From positions 1 through 64,000 of the forward strand of contig NZ_BSOW01000005.1 in assembly GCF_030160715.1 (NCBI RefSeq): 64,000 bases of DNA, in the 5' to 3' direction. Origin of the DNA: Bradyrhizobium iriomotense (GTDB lineage: Bacteria; Pseudomonadota; Alphaproteobacteria; Rhizobiales; Xanthobacteraceae). The notes under the pieces are model-generated. The model searched no databases, was not told the origin of the DNA, and saw only the letters and a program-made list of their open reading frames with translations. Of this stretch, positions 42,301 through 50,809 are shown piece after piece. The stretch's first letter is position 1, and every line of letters begins with the position of its first letter. Made by a program: the position numbers and the translations under genes.

Positions 42301-43470
42301 CTACACCGCCAGCGCCTTCATCTCCTTGTAGAGATCCGACTTGCCCTCAAACCCGATGCCCGGCAGGTCTGGCATGGTGATGTGGCCGTTCTCGACACGC
42401 ACGCCATCGGGGAAGCCGCCATAGGGCTGGAACAAATCCGGATAGCTCTCATTGCCGCCAAGACCGAGGCCGGCTGCGATGTTGAGCGACATCTGATGGC
42501 CGCCATGCGGGATGCAGCGGCTGGGTGACCAGCCATGGGTCTTCAGCACCTCCAGCGTGCGCTGATATTCGCAGAGGCCGTAGGACAGCGCACAGTCGAA
42601 TTGCAGCCAGTCGCGATCGGGCCGCATGCCGCCATGACGGATCAGGTTGCGGGCATCCTGGTGGCTGAAGAGGTTTTCGCCGATCGCCATCGGTGCCGGA
42701 TAAAATTCCGCAAGTGCGGCCTGCAGCGAATAGTCGAGGGGATCGCCCGCCTCCTCGTACCAGAACAGCGGATAGTCGCGCAGCATTTTCGCGTAGGCGA
42801 TCGCGGTCTCCAGATCGAAGCGGCCGTTGGCGTCGACGGCGAGCTGCGCGTCCTTGCCGATCTCCTTCAGCACCGCTTCGATGCGCGTGCGGTCTTCCTC
42901 GATTCCCGCGCCGCCGATCTTCATCTTCACGACACTGTAGCCGCGATCGAGATAGCCGCGCATCTCGCCGCGCAGCATCGAGAGGTCCTTGCCGGGATAG
43001 TAGTAGCCGCCGGCGGCATAGACGAAGACGCGCGGATTGGCCTTGACGCCGTGACGCTCGGCGAGCAGGCGAAACAGCGGCTTGCCCGCGATCTTCGCCA
43101 CCGCATCCCACACCGCCATGTCGATGGTGCCGACCGCAACCGAGCGCTCGCCGTGACCGCCCGGCTTCTCATTGGTCATCATCGCGGCCCAGACCTTGTC
43201 CGGGTCGAGATTGTCGCCGGCCTCGTTCAACAGCGACTTCGGCTCGGCCTCGAGGATACGCGAGGCAAAGCGCTCGCGGATCAGGCCGCCCTGCCCGTAG
43301 CGGCCGTTGGAGTTGAAGCCATAGCCGACGACACGCTTGCCGTCACGCACGGCGTCGGTGACGACGGCGACCAGGCTCGTCGTCATCTTGGTGAAATCGA
43401 TGTAGGCGTTGCGGATCGGCGAGGAGATCGGTTTGGTGATCTCGCGGACGTCGACGATGCGGACGGACAT
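42301..43470 (-). CDS. tarD: D(-)-tartrate dehydratase
   Basis: 389 residues, enolase superfamily, MR subgroup. The sequence closely resembles the structurally characterised Bradyrhizobium enzyme, as I recall it. KxK motif Lys182-Met-Lys184 (VVKMKIGG), Mg2+ ligands Asp213 (VDANG), Glu239 (FWYEE) and Glu265 (AIGEN), and catalytic His322 (IPHGGH) are at the positions reported for TarD. It dehydrates D-tartrate to oxaloacetate, using Lys184 as base and His322 as acid. GAAGG precedes the ATG at 43470 by about 10 bases. No tartrate transporter lies next to it. Confidence 0.95.
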   Translation of the reverse strand: MSVRIVDVREITKPISSPIRNAYIDFTKMTTSLVAVVTDAVRDGKRVVGYGFNSNGRYGQGGLIRERFASRILEAEPKSLLNEAGDNLDPDKVWAAMMTNEKPGGHGERSVAVGTIDMAVWDAVAKIAGKPLFRLLAERHGVKANPRVFVYAAGGYYYPGKDLSMLRGEMRGYLDRGYSVVKMKIGGAGIEEDRTRIEAVLKEIGKDAQLAVDANGRFDLETAIAYAKMLRDYPLFWYEEAGDPLDYSLQAALAEFYPAPMAIGENLFSHQDARNLIRHGGMRPDRDWLQFDCALSYGLCEYQRTLEVLKTHGWSPSRCIPHGGHQMSLNIAAGLGLGGNESYPDLFQPYGGFPDGVRVENGHITMPDLPGIGFEGKSDLYKEMKALAV

Positions 43471-43501
43471 GGGCTCAGCCTTCGTTGGTCGAAAGGGCTT
43501 C

Positions 43502-43588
43502 CGTCATTGCGAGCGAAGCGAAGCAATCCAGGCTGTCACCGCGGAACGATTCTGGATTGCTTCGTCGCCTTGCTCCTCGCAATGACGA
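43502..43588. repeat. Intergenic repeat, family 3, copy 2
   Basis: CGTCATTGCGAGCGAAGCGAAGC-type left arm (43502 onward) and TCTGGATTGCTTCG ... CTCGCAATGACG right arm. It matches the copy at 2634-2756, which is longer. It separates tarD from the DUF3297 gene. Confidence 0.8.
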
Positions 43589-43607
43589 GTGGAGAAAGTG
43601 CGTTCGA

Positions 43608-43850
43608 CTACTTCTTATCCCTGAAATAAGGCTCCACCGGCCCGTGCACCTTGATCGTCAGCGGGTTGCCGTGGCGGTCCTTGGCATTGCCGGCGGTGAC
43701 GCGGACCCAGCCCTCGCTAATGCAATATTCCTCGACATTGGTCTTCTCGATGCCCTTGAAGCGGATGCCGACGTCGCGCGCCAGGATGTCGGCGTTGTAA
43801 TACGGGCTGTTCGGATCGACCGACAGGCGGTCCGGGAATTCGTCGCTCAT
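43608..43850 (-). CDS. DUF3297 family small protein
   Basis: 80 residues from ATG 43850 (MSDEFPDRLSVDPNSPYY). The whole length matches the DUF3297 pattern, including HFD-like NADILARDVGIRFKGIEKTNVEEYC and the C-terminal PLTIKVHGPVEPYF. Function unknown; no signal peptide. A GTG at 43865 overlaps the glutathione peroxidase stop and is a less likely start. It is the third gene in a compact amidase - glutathione peroxidase - DUF3297 series on the minus strand. Confidence 0.88.
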   Translation of the reverse strand: MSDEFPDRLSVDPNSPYYNADILARDVGIRFKGIEKTNVEEYCISEGWVRVTAGNAKDRHGNPLTIKVHGPVEPYFRDKK

Positions 43851-43861
43851 GATTGTCTCGC

Positions 43862-44338
43862 TCACAACAATGTTTCGATTTGCTGACGCAATCCTTCAGG
43901 CCGCGCGGTCGGCGCGTGACGCGCGACCACCTTGCCGGTGCGGTCCACCAGGAATTTCGTGAAATTCCATTTGATGGAGGCACCCAGCAGGCCGGATTGC
44001 TGACGTTTAAGGTACTCATACAAAGGATGCGCATTGGCGCCGTTGACGTCGATCTTGGCGAACAGCGGGAAGGTGACGTCGTACTGCGTCGAGCAGAACT
44101 CCTGGATCTCGCTCGCCTTGCCCGGCTCCTGAGCGCCGAACTGGTTGCAGGGAAAGCCGAGCACGGCGAAGCCGCGCGGGGAAAAGTCGCGATAGAGATC
44201 CTCGAGTCCCCGATATTGCGGCGTGAAGCCGCATTTGCTCGCGGTGTTGACGATCAGCAGCACCTGTCCCTCGAAGCGCCGCAGCGGCACTTCCTCGCCG
44301 AGAAGCGAGTTGGCGGTGAATTCGTAGATGGCCGACAT
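43862..44338 (-). CDS. Glutathione peroxidase (Cys-type, thioredoxin-fold)
   Basis: 158 residues from ATG 44338 after GAGGACA. Peroxidatic Cys36 (TASKCGFTPQY, Cys instead of the animal Sec), then FPCNQFG with the second conserved Cys, and WNFTKFLVD with the catalytic Trp and Asn. It reduces H2O2 and organic hydroperoxides, using thioredoxin or glutathione. No signal peptide, so it acts in the cytoplasm. It lies 8 bases after the amidase stop and 11 bases before DUF3297, so the three genes are probably one transcript. Confidence 0.93.
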   Translation of the reverse strand: MSAIYEFTANSLLGEEVPLRRFEGQVLLIVNTASKCGFTPQYRGLEDLYRDFSPRGFAVLGFPCNQFGAQEPGKASEIQEFCSTQYDVTFPLFAKIDVNGANAHPLYEYLKRQQSGLLGASIKWNFTKFLVDRTGKVVARHAPTARPEGLRQQIETLL

Positions 44339-44346
44339 CGTTGTCC

Positions 44347-45747
44347 TCAAGCCACGGGATCGATGGGCGATGCCGGCACGCCGCCCGCTTCGATCGCCTC
44401 GCCGGCGAGCAGGCAGAGGTCCTCACGATAACGGCCGGAGACGACATGCACCCCGACGGGCGCCTTGCCGACGAGACCGGTGGAGACCGCAAGGCCCGGC
44501 AGCCCCATGAAGGGAATGGCGATCTGCGGCAATTGCGCGTCCCAGACCCGCTTGAAGGACGCCTCGTCCTTGCGATCGAGATGATCAGGGAATGGCAGTT
44601 CGCCGGAGACCGGCGTCAGCACCACCGCGTATTTTTCGAAGAACAGCATCCATTCGCGGGTCAGCGTTGCCCGGCGCATCAGTGCCTTGGCGTAGGCCGC
44701 CTGGTCGAACGGGGTGACCTTTGCGCGGTTGCCGCGCAGGCAGGCGAGCGCGCCGGGATCACCCTCGCGTTCGGCGGCTTCGAGCGCGGCCTCATAGCCG
44801 TCGCCGATCCAGAGTTTGGTCTGCCATTCGGCAGCTTCCCGCATCGGCGGGGTATTCTCGATCACCTCCACGGTCCACCCAGCGCGCTCCAGCCGCTTGC
44901 CGGCGTCGCTGACCGCGGCCTTCACTTCGGGCGCGGTCGCGAGCCCGTCCGGATTGAGGCACAGCGCCGCGCGCTTGGGCATCGCCGGTCCCTCCAGCGG
45001 AGCCGGCACCCACCAGGGGTCGCGCACGTCGCGGGCCGCCATCGCGGCGAGCGAAATCCTGATGTCATTGATGGTGCGCGCCAGCGGCCCGGAGACCGCG
45101 CTGATCTGCGGCCCGATCGGACGTTCCGGCAGGGCCGCGTTGAAGGCGGGAATCCGGCCCATGGTCGGCCGCAGGCCGTGCACGCCGCAGGCATAGGCGG
45201 GGTAACGGATCGAGCCCGCGATATCAGTGCCGTGGGCGATGTGGCCAATGCCCGCCGCCACGGCCGAACCTGCGCCGCCGGACGAGCCGCCCGGGGTCAG
45301 CGAGGCATCGCGCGGGTTCTTAGTGTCGCCATGGATCAGATTGGTGGTGAACCAGCGATAGGAAAACGCTGGACAATTGGTGCGGCCGAGGATGACGGCG
45401 CCCGCCTTGCGTAGGTTGGCAACGACCGGATTGTCGGCCTTCGCGATGACTTCGCGCTGGATCTTCAGACCATTGGTGGTGGCAAAGCCCTCCTGGTCGA
45501 CATTGACCTTCACCGTGACGGGAACGCCCGCCAGGAGACCCGGATCCTCGCCCCGCGCGATCGCGCCATCCACCGCTGCCGCCTGCTTGAGCACGTCCTC
45601 CGGCCGGTGGTCGATCACCGCATTCAGCCTGGGATTGACGGCATCGAGCCGGGCAAGACCCGCCTTCGCGGCTTCGGTGGCCGAAACCTTCCTGGACCGA
45701 ATGAGGGTGGCGAGGTCGGCGGCCGAGAGGCGCCAGAGATCTTGCAT
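44347..45747 (-). CDS. Amidase signature family enzyme
   Basis: 466 residues, standard for amidase signature enzymes. The Ser-cisSer-Lys triad is visible: Lys in PVTVKVNVDQEG, and the Gly/Ser-rich signature TPGGSSGGAGSAVAAG followed by GTDIAGSIRYPA, with the nucleophilic Ser. It hydrolyses a C-N amide bond; the family also includes GatA, but there is no gatB/gatC here and the sequence looks like a catabolic amidase. Heads the probable three-gene minus-strand operon with glutathione peroxidase and DUF3297. Confidence 0.9.
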   Translation of the reverse strand: MQDLWRLSAADLATLIRSRKVSATEAAKAGLARLDAVNPRLNAVIDHRPEDVLKQAAAVDGAIARGEDPGLLAGVPVTVKVNVDQEGFATTNGLKIQREVIAKADNPVVANLRKAGAVILGRTNCPAFSYRWFTTNLIHGDTKNPRDASLTPGGSSGGAGSAVAAGIGHIAHGTDIAGSIRYPAYACGVHGLRPTMGRIPAFNAALPERPIGPQISAVSGPLARTINDIRISLAAMAARDVRDPWWVPAPLEGPAMPKRAALCLNPDGLATAPEVKAAVSDAGKRLERAGWTVEVIENTPPMREAAEWQTKLWIGDGYEAALEAAEREGDPGALACLRGNRAKVTPFDQAAYAKALMRRATLTREWMLFFEKYAVVLTPVSGELPFPDHLDRKDEASFKRVWDAQLPQIAIPFMGLPGLAVSTGLVGKAPVGVHVVSGRYREDLCLLAGEAIEAGGVPASPIDPVA

Positions 45748-45829
45748 GGGATGCTCCGTGTGACCGGGTCTTTTAGCGCCGGTCAGGCGGCAAAGCCATG
45801 CGCATTACGCAGGGGCGGAATCCGGATCG

Positions 45830-46087
45830 TCAGTGCCGGGTGGCGGATTGATCCGGCATGTCCAGAAGCGCCTCGGTAAAGGGAAATTCCAGCACGATCT
45901 CACCATCGACGTCGGTGACCTCGATGACGGCCTCGAGCAGCGCCGGCTGGGTGCCTTCGGATTTCAGCACTTCCAAAATCATCTGGCGCGCCACTTCCCA
46001 GGCACGACCGGGATTGCGCAGATCCTCGCCGTCAGGATCCACGATCAATTCGTCGCCGATGCGGGTGTTGAAGAAATATCTGGGCAT
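45830..46087 (-). CDS. DUF6894-type small protein
   Basis: 85 residues from ATG 46087 (MPRYFFNTRIGDELIVDPDGEDL). The start and pattern (PRYFF, D..G..L, A..EA/W..A...) match the short DUF6894 proteins that are numerous in Bradyrhizobium and relatives. Function unknown; it is cytoplasmic and acidic. The open frame extends upstream but only the 46087 start has the family N-terminus, with GATCAGG before it. It is divergent from pqqA across 278 bases. Confidence 0.8.
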   Translation of the reverse strand: MPRYFFNTRIGDELIVDPDGEDLRNPGRAWEVARQMILEVLKSEGTQPALLEAVIEVTDVDGEIVLEFPFTEALLDMPDQSATRH

Positions 46088-46365
46088 GCCTGATCCAATG
46101 GGTCGCCTGTAGCCGATTGAAAGCCGTTGTGCACTCACAACTGCTTTATCCCGACAGGGATCAAGACCCATCCTCCTCCTTTGCATGGGGTTGTTTTGCT
46201 GTTTTTGCGTCATCTCCGCGGCGCGATCGGGCCTTTCCATGTTTGCAGCGCAGCATTGCAGCTGTCTACTACCTAGGTCCCGGAAGATTTAACTGGCGAA
46301 CTTTTCCGCTCGCAGTAGTTTAACGGGGGCGGACACGTCCGATTTCTCAGAAAAGGAGAGCCACA
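46088..46365. promoter_or_regulatory. Divergent regulatory region upstream of pqqA
   Basis: 278 bases with no gene. It holds two short hairpins, GTTGTG-CACT-CACAAC (46126-46141) and ATCCC-GACA-GGGAT (near 46148-46162), a T-rich stretch (about 46189-46210), and the strong pqqA ribosome binding site AAAAGGAGAG (46351-46360). The pqq promoter must lie here, but I could not fix its -35/-10 elements. Confidence 0.45.
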
Positions 46366-46446
46366 ATGGCCTGGAAAGCGCCGAAGATCGTCGAAGTGCC
46401 GTGCGGTATGGAAATCAACATGTATGTGAGCGCCACCCGCAAGTAA
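46366..46446 (+). CDS. pqqA: PqqA, precursor peptide of pyrroloquinoline quinone
   Basis: 26 residues, too short for routine ORF finding. The peptide contains the invariant E-x-x-x-Y motif: Glu16 and Tyr20 in PCGMEINMYV. These two residues are cross-linked by PqqE and become the carbon skeleton of PQQ. Flanking residues (AWKAPKIVEVP, SATRK) fit known PqqA peptides. A very strong Shine-Dalgarno (AAAAGGAGAG) suits the high level of peptide needed. pqqB follows after 117 bases that contain a hairpin, so pqqA may be expressed above the rest of the operon. Confidence 0.97.
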   Translation: MAWKAPKIVEVPCGMEINMYVSATRK

Positions 46447-46471
46447 GGGCGGCAAGTTCACGCTGAGCGCA

Positions 46472-46535
46472 GGTGGATCCTTCGGGTGCGCGACGTTTCC
46501 CCGATGAGGGAAGTTGTGTCGGCCTGAGATCCACC
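46472..46535 (+). promoter_or_regulatory. Hairpin between pqqA and pqqB
   Basis: GGTGGATC (46472-46479) pairs perfectly with GATCCACC (46528-46535), and within the loop TTCCC (46497-46501) pairs with GGGAA (46508-46512). There is no T-run. It could protect the 3' end of a short pqqA message or partly stop transcription, so that more pqqA than pqqBCDE mRNA is made. Confidence 0.5.
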
Positions 46536-46563
46536 GCGACACGTGTCTCCAGGAGACGGATTC

Positions 46564-47493
46564 ATGCTTCGCGTCGTCGTCCTGGGCGCCGCCGCCGGCG
46601 GCGGGGTCCCGCAGTGGAACTGCGGGTGCACAGGCTGCCGGGCAGCGCGCGCTGACTCCCAGCATTTGCAGAGAACCCAGGCTTCGGTCGCCTTCAGCGC
46701 CGACGGCGACAACTGGTTCCTGATCAACGCCTCTCCAGACCTCCGACAGCAATTCAACGCCACGCCGCAGCTTCACCCGAAGCCGGGCGCGCTGCGCCAC
46801 ACGCCGATCGCAGGCGTGATCCTGACCAATGGCGAGGTGGATGCGGTCGCCGGACTCCTGTCGATGCGCGAGGGCTCGCCGTTCACGATCTACGCGCATG
46901 ACAAGGTGCTGGCGATCCTGAAGGCCAACAGCATCTTCAACGTGCTGAACGAGAAGAACGTCAAGCGCCAGCCGATCGGGACTGGCGAGCCGTTCGAGCC
47001 GCGCCTGCCCGACGGCGCACGCTCCGGCATCGAGGTGGTTGCGTTCGAGGTGCCCGGCAAATCGGCCTGGTACCTGGAAGGCAAGGCGCATCCCGGCGGG
47101 AGCGATGGCGCCGGCGATACGCTTGGGCTGAAGATCACGGACAAGTCGACCGGCAAGAATTTCTACTTCCTCGCCGCCTGCGCCGAGGTCACCGACGCGC
47201 TGAAAGCGGAGATTGCCGGCGCATCGCTGGTTTTCTTCGACGGCACGGTGTGGCGCGACGACGAGATGATCCAGGCCGGGCTCGGCCAAAAGACCGGCAA
47301 GAGCATGGGACATGTCGCGATGTCGGGCGAGGACGGCGCGATCGCGCGGCTTGCCGGCCTCGATATCGACAGGAAGGTATTTCTGCATATCAATAACTCG
47401 AACCCGGCGCTGCTGCCCTCCTCGCCCGAGCGCAAGGCGGCCGAAGACGCGGGCTGGCAGATACCCGCCGATGGAACGGAGATCGTGCTGTGA
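46564..47493 (+). CDS. pqqB: Pyrroloquinoline quinone biosynthesis protein PqqB
   Basis: 309 residues, metallo-beta-lactamase fold. It begins MLRVVVLGAAAGGGVPQWNCGC, the family's N-terminal signature, and carries NASPDLRQQF further on; the Cys pairs in WNCGCTGC fit the structural zinc site of PqqB. It is an Fe-dependent hydroxylase acting on the tyrosine-derived intermediate before PqqC. ATG 46564 follows AGGAGA. Its TGA overlaps the GTG start of pqqC. Confidence 0.96.
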   Translation: MLRVVVLGAAAGGGVPQWNCGCTGCRAARADSQHLQRTQASVAFSADGDNWFLINASPDLRQQFNATPQLHPKPGALRHTPIAGVILTNGEVDAVAGLLSMREGSPFTIYAHDKVLAILKANSIFNVLNEKNVKRQPIGTGEPFEPRLPDGARSGIEVVAFEVPGKSAWYLEGKAHPGGSDGAGDTLGLKITDKSTGKNFYFLAACAEVTDALKAEIAGASLVFFDGTVWRDDEMIQAGLGQKTGKSMGHVAMSGEDGAIARLAGLDIDRKVFLHINNSNPALLPSSPERKAAEDAGWQIPADGTEIVL

Positions 47494-48269
47494 ATGCCAT
47501 GACGCTTCCAGGAATGACCGCACTCTCGATCGGCAAGGACATCAGGCTCAACTCGGCCGAGGAGCTCGAGGCGACGTTGCGCCACATCGGCGCGACGCGC
47601 TATCACAGCCTGCATCCGTTCCATAAGCTCCTGCACGGCGGCAAGCTGAACAAGGGCCAGGTGCAGGCCTGGGCGCTCAACCGCTACTACTACCAGAGCA
47701 CGATCCCGCTCAAGGACGCGGTGGTGATCTCACGCTTCCGCGACCGCGCCACGCGCGTCGAATGGCGGCACCGCATCGAGGACCATGATGGCGATATCGG
47801 CAGCGAGGGCGGCATCGAGCGCTGGCTCAAGCTCACCGAAGGCCTCGGGCTGGACACGGCCTATGTGGAATCGACCGAAGGCATTCTCCCCGCGACGCGC
47901 TTTGCGGTCGAGGCCTATGTGCATTTCTGCCGCGAGAAGAGCCCACTGGAGGCGATCGCCTCCTCCCTGACGGAGCTGTTCGCACCGAGCATTCACGAAG
48001 AGCGCATCAGCGGCATGATGGAGCACTATGATTTCGTCAATCCTGATATCATGAGCTACTTCAAGCGCCGCCTGACCCAGGCGCCGCGCGACGCCAATTT
48101 CGCGCTCGACTATGTGAGGAAGCACGCCAGGACTCCGGAGGAACGCGCGGCCGTCTGCAACGCGCTGATCTTCAAGGCCAACGTGCTGTGGGTGCAGCTC
48201 GATGCGCTCTATCATGCCTATGTCGATGGGCACATTCCGCCGGGCGCCTTCGTGCCCAAAGCGAGCTGA
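47490..48269 (+). CDS. pqqC: Pyrroloquinoline-quinone synthase PqqC
   Basis: 259 residues from the GTG at 47490 that overlaps the pqqB stop; ATG 47499 is an alternative. All-helical haem-oxygenase-like fold. Family motifs include YHSLHPFHKLLHGGKLNKGQV and WALNRYYYQSTIPLKDA near the N-terminus, the central EYRHRI-like EWRHRIEDHDGD, and HICREK-like VHFCREKSPLEAIASSLTELFAP. It catalyses the last step, ring closure and eight-electron oxidation of AHQQ to PQQ with O2, without a metal. Confidence 0.96.
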   Translation: MNAMTLPGMTALSIGKDIRLNSAEELEATLRHIGATRYHSLHPFHKLLHGGKLNKGQVQAWALNRYYYQSTIPLKDAVVISRFRDRATRVEWRHRIEDHDGDIGSEGGIERWLKLTEGLGLDTAYVESTEGILPATRFAVEAYVHFCREKSPLEAIASSLTELFAPSIHEERISGMMEHYDFVNPDIMSYFKRRLTQAPRDANFALDYVRKHARTPEERAAVCNALIFKANVLWVQLDALYHAYVDGHIPPGAFVPKAS

Positions 48270-48282
48270 GAGGAAACAAGCG

Positions 48283-48594
48283 ATGGCCGGGCCGCGTCAC
48301 ATCAGCGTCAGCGAGGCGAGCCGGCCCGTGCTGCCGCGGCATGCCAAGCTGAAATACGACGAGACGCGCAGGGTCTGGGTGATCCTGGCGCCGGAGCGGG
48401 TGCTGGCGCCCGACGAGATCGCCGTCGAGGTCCTGCAGCTCTGCGACGGCATCCGCCACGTCGGCGATGTGGCTGACCAGCTCGCCGCGAAGTATGCTGC
48501 GCCGCGCGATGCGATCCTGACTGACGTGATCGCCATGTTGCAGGACCTTGCGGACAAGGGCTTCTTGACCGAAGCCCGGGAGAAGACGTCATGA
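48283..48594 (+). CDS. pqqD: PqqD, PqqA peptide chaperone (RiPP recognition element)
   Basis: 103 residues from ATG 48283, preceded by GAGGAAAC. A PqqD winged-helix fold: RPVLPRHAKLKYDETRRVWVILAPERVL, then DEIAVEVLQLCDGIRHVGDVADQLAAKY. It binds the PqqA peptide and presents it to the radical SAM enzyme PqqE. Its stop overlaps the pqqE start (ATGA at 48591), as expected for stoichiometric partners. Confidence 0.95.
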   Translation: MAGPRHISVSEASRPVLPRHAKLKYDETRRVWVILAPERVLAPDEIAVEVLQLCDGIRHVGDVADQLAAKYAAPRDAILTDVIAMLQDLADKGFLTEAREKTS

Positions 48595-49808
48595 GCGACG
48601 TGCTCGGCAATCCGGCCATCCCCCCTGATGCGAGCGACAGCCTCGCTGTGCTCGAAAAGCAGCGCTCGACGGCGGAGACGTTTGGCATTCCACTCGCCGT
48701 CCTGCTGGAAGTCACGCATCGCTGCCCGCTGCAATGCCCCTATTGCTCCAACCCGGTCGAGCTCGATCGCGCCGGCAAGGAGCTCACGACCGAGGAGTGG
48801 AAGAAGGTCTTGACCGAGCTCGCCGAGATCGGCGTGCTCCAGGTCCATTTCTCCGGCGGCGAGCCGACTGCGCGGAAAGACCTCGTCGAGCTCATCAAGC
48901 ATGCGAGCGACGCGGGCCTTTATACCAATTTGATCACCTCGGCCGTGCTGCTGACGCGCGACAGGCTGAGCGAGCTCGCGGATGCCGGCCTCTGCCACGT
49001 GCAGGTCAGTTTTCAGGGCACCGAAGACATCGCCGCCGATCGCGTCGCCGGCTACAGGGGCGCGCATCACAAGAAGATCGAAGTCGCCAAGTGGACGCGC
49101 GAGCTCGATCTCCCGCTCACGGTGAACGCGGTGATGCACCGCCAGAACCTGCACCAGCTTGCCGACATCATCCAGATGGCGATCGATCTCGACGCCGACC
49201 GGCTCGAGGTCGCCAACGTCCAGTATTATGGCTGGGCGCTGAAGAACCGCGCCGCGCTCATGCCGACGGTCGCGCAGCTCGACGAGACCACACGCATCGT
49301 CGAGGAGGCGCGCGAGCGCCTCAAGGGCACGCTCGCGATCGACTACGTCGTGCCGGATTATTATGCGTTGCGGCCGAAAAAGTGCATGGGCGGGTGGGGC
49401 CGGCAATTCTTCAACATCTCGCCCGCCGGCAAGGTGCTGCCCTGCCATGCGGCCGAGAGCATCACCGGGCTCGACTTCGAGTCCGTACGCTCCAATCATT
49501 CCATCGCCTGGATCTGGCAGAACTCGGACGCCTTCAACCGCTATCGCGGCACCGGCTGGATGAAGGAGCCGTGCAAGACCTGCGAATTCCGCGAGATCGA
49601 TTTCGGCGGCTGCCGCTGCCAGGCCTTTGCACTGACGGGCGATGCGGCCAATACCGATCCGGCCTGCGCGCTGTCGCCGCTGCACGAGACCATCTTCAAG
49701 CAGGCCGAGCGCGAAGCCGAAGGCGAGACCAACCGCTTCCTCTACCGCAACTTTGCCGGTGGCACTTTAGAGCCCGACCCTGGGGAGTCCGGCAAGCATG
49801 GCGCCTGA
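48591..49808 (+). CDS. pqqE: PqqA peptide cyclase PqqE (radical SAM/SPASM)
   Basis: 405 residues. Radical SAM Cys45-x3-Cys49-x2-Cys52 (HRCPLQCPYC) binds the SAM-cleaving 4Fe-4S cluster; SGGEPTARKDL is the GGE motif. The C-terminal SPASM region has the auxiliary-cluster Cys residues (KKCMGGWG, LPCHAAE, PCKTCEF, GGCRCQAF, DPACALSP). It joins Glu16 and Tyr20 of PqqA by a C-C bond. Its 3' end overlaps the following hydrolase gene by 11 bases. Confidence 0.97.
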   Translation: MSDVLGNPAIPPDASDSLAVLEKQRSTAETFGIPLAVLLEVTHRCPLQCPYCSNPVELDRAGKELTTEEWKKVLTELAEIGVLQVHFSGGEPTARKDLVELIKHASDAGLYTNLITSAVLLTRDRLSELADAGLCHVQVSFQGTEDIAADRVAGYRGAHHKKIEVAKWTRELDLPLTVNAVMHRQNLHQLADIIQMAIDLDADRLEVANVQYYGWALKNRAALMPTVAQLDETTRIVEEARERLKGTLAIDYVVPDYYALRPKKCMGGWGRQFFNISPAGKVLPCHAAESITGLDFESVRSNHSIAWIWQNSDAFNRYRGTGWMKEPCKTCEFREIDFGGCRCQAFALTGDAANTDPACALSPLHETIFKQAEREAEGETNRFLYRNFAGGTLEPDPGESGKHGA

Positions 49809-50796
49809 CGCCGACGCGGCCAAATTAGCCAAGGAATCGGTCAAGCGAGCCGATCACTTCGCGCCGCTGACCTCCGAAATGCTTGCCGTCTCCGACGGCC
49901 ATGAGATCTATGTCGAAAGCGTCGGCCGCGCCGACGGCATCCCAGCCGTCTATCTGCATGGCGGTCCCGGCAGCGGCTGCCAGCCCGACCATCGCCGGCT
50001 TTTCGATCCCGAACGCTTTCATGCCGTGCTGTTCGACCAGCGCGGCGCCGGCCGCAGCCGGCCGAAGGGCTCGCGCGAGCACAACACCACGCAGCATCTC
50101 ATCGCTGACATGGAGTTGATCCGCCAAAAGTTCGGTTTCGAACGCTGGATGGTGATCGGCGGCTCCTGGGGCGCGACGCTGGCGCTGGCCTACGCGGAAG
50201 CGCATCCCGAGCGGGTTTCGGGAATCGTGCTGCGCGCAACCTTTCTCGGCACACGAGCGGAGGTCGAGACCGGCTTCACGTCGCGGCTACCGCAATTCTA
50301 TCCCGCGCTCAACGAGGACTTTTTGAGCCTGCTGTCGACCGAGGAACGAGAGCGGCCGATCGAGGCCTATTGGCGCCGCATTCTCGATCCCGATCCTGAC
50401 ATGCATGGCCCCGCCGCGCGTGCCTGGCACGACACCGAGCGCACCCTGTCCGAACACAAGCCGGCGCGCACGCGGCTCGATCTCGCCACGCTCAACGTGT
50501 GGCGCACGCTGCCCGCGACGCCGTTCATGGAAGCGCACTACTTCATCAACGACTGCTTCATGGCGCCGGATCAGCTCCTGCGAAATGCCGGCAAGCTCGC
50601 CGACATTCACGGCATCATCATCCAGGGCCGCTATGATCTGTTGTGCCCGCCTGAGACATCTTGGACGCTCGCGAAAGTTTGGCCGGGTTCCGAGATCCGC
50701 ATCGTGGAAGAGGCCGGGCATTCGCTCTATGATCCCGGCGTCAGGGACGCCGTGATGAAGGCGATCGCGGACCTCGGCTCGAAAGCCGCGCGATAA
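49798..50796 (+). CDS. Proline iminopeptidase-like alpha/beta hydrolase coupled to pqqE
   Basis: 332 residues, S33 family. The oxyanion motif HGGPGSG (54-60), FDQRGAGRS (79-87), nucleophile Ser123 in GGSWGA, Asp280 (GRYDLLCPP) and His308 (EAGHSLYDP) form the complete triad. Proline iminopeptidases remove an N-terminal Pro or other residue from short peptides. The start lies inside pqqE (11-base overlap) after GGGGAG, so it is translated as part of the pqq operon. No pqqF-type zinc peptidase is in the window, making this a candidate for trimming the cross-linked PqqA peptide (inference). An unrelated housekeeping aminopeptidase is possible. Confidence 0.88.
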   Translation: MAPDADAAKLAKESVKRADHFAPLTSEMLAVSDGHEIYVESVGRADGIPAVYLHGGPGSGCQPDHRRLFDPERFHAVLFDQRGAGRSRPKGSREHNTTQHLIADMELIRQKFGFERWMVIGGSWGATLALAYAEAHPERVSGIVLRATFLGTRAEVETGFTSRLPQFYPALNEDFLSLLSTEERERPIEAYWRRILDPDPDMHGPAARAWHDTERTLSEHKPARTRLDLATLNVWRTLPATPFMEAHYFINDCFMAPDQLLRNAGKLADIHGIIIQGRYDLLCPPETSWTLAKVWPGSEIRIVEEAGHSLYDPGVRDAVMKAIADLGSKAAR

Positions 50797-50809
50797 AGGG
50801 ACAAGAAGA

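Noticed and set aside
49798..50796. Calling the peptidase after pqqE by a pqq gene symbol
   Set aside because: It is an S33 alpha/beta hydrolase, not the M16 peptidase of PqqF/G, and a role in PQQ formation is only inferred from gene order.
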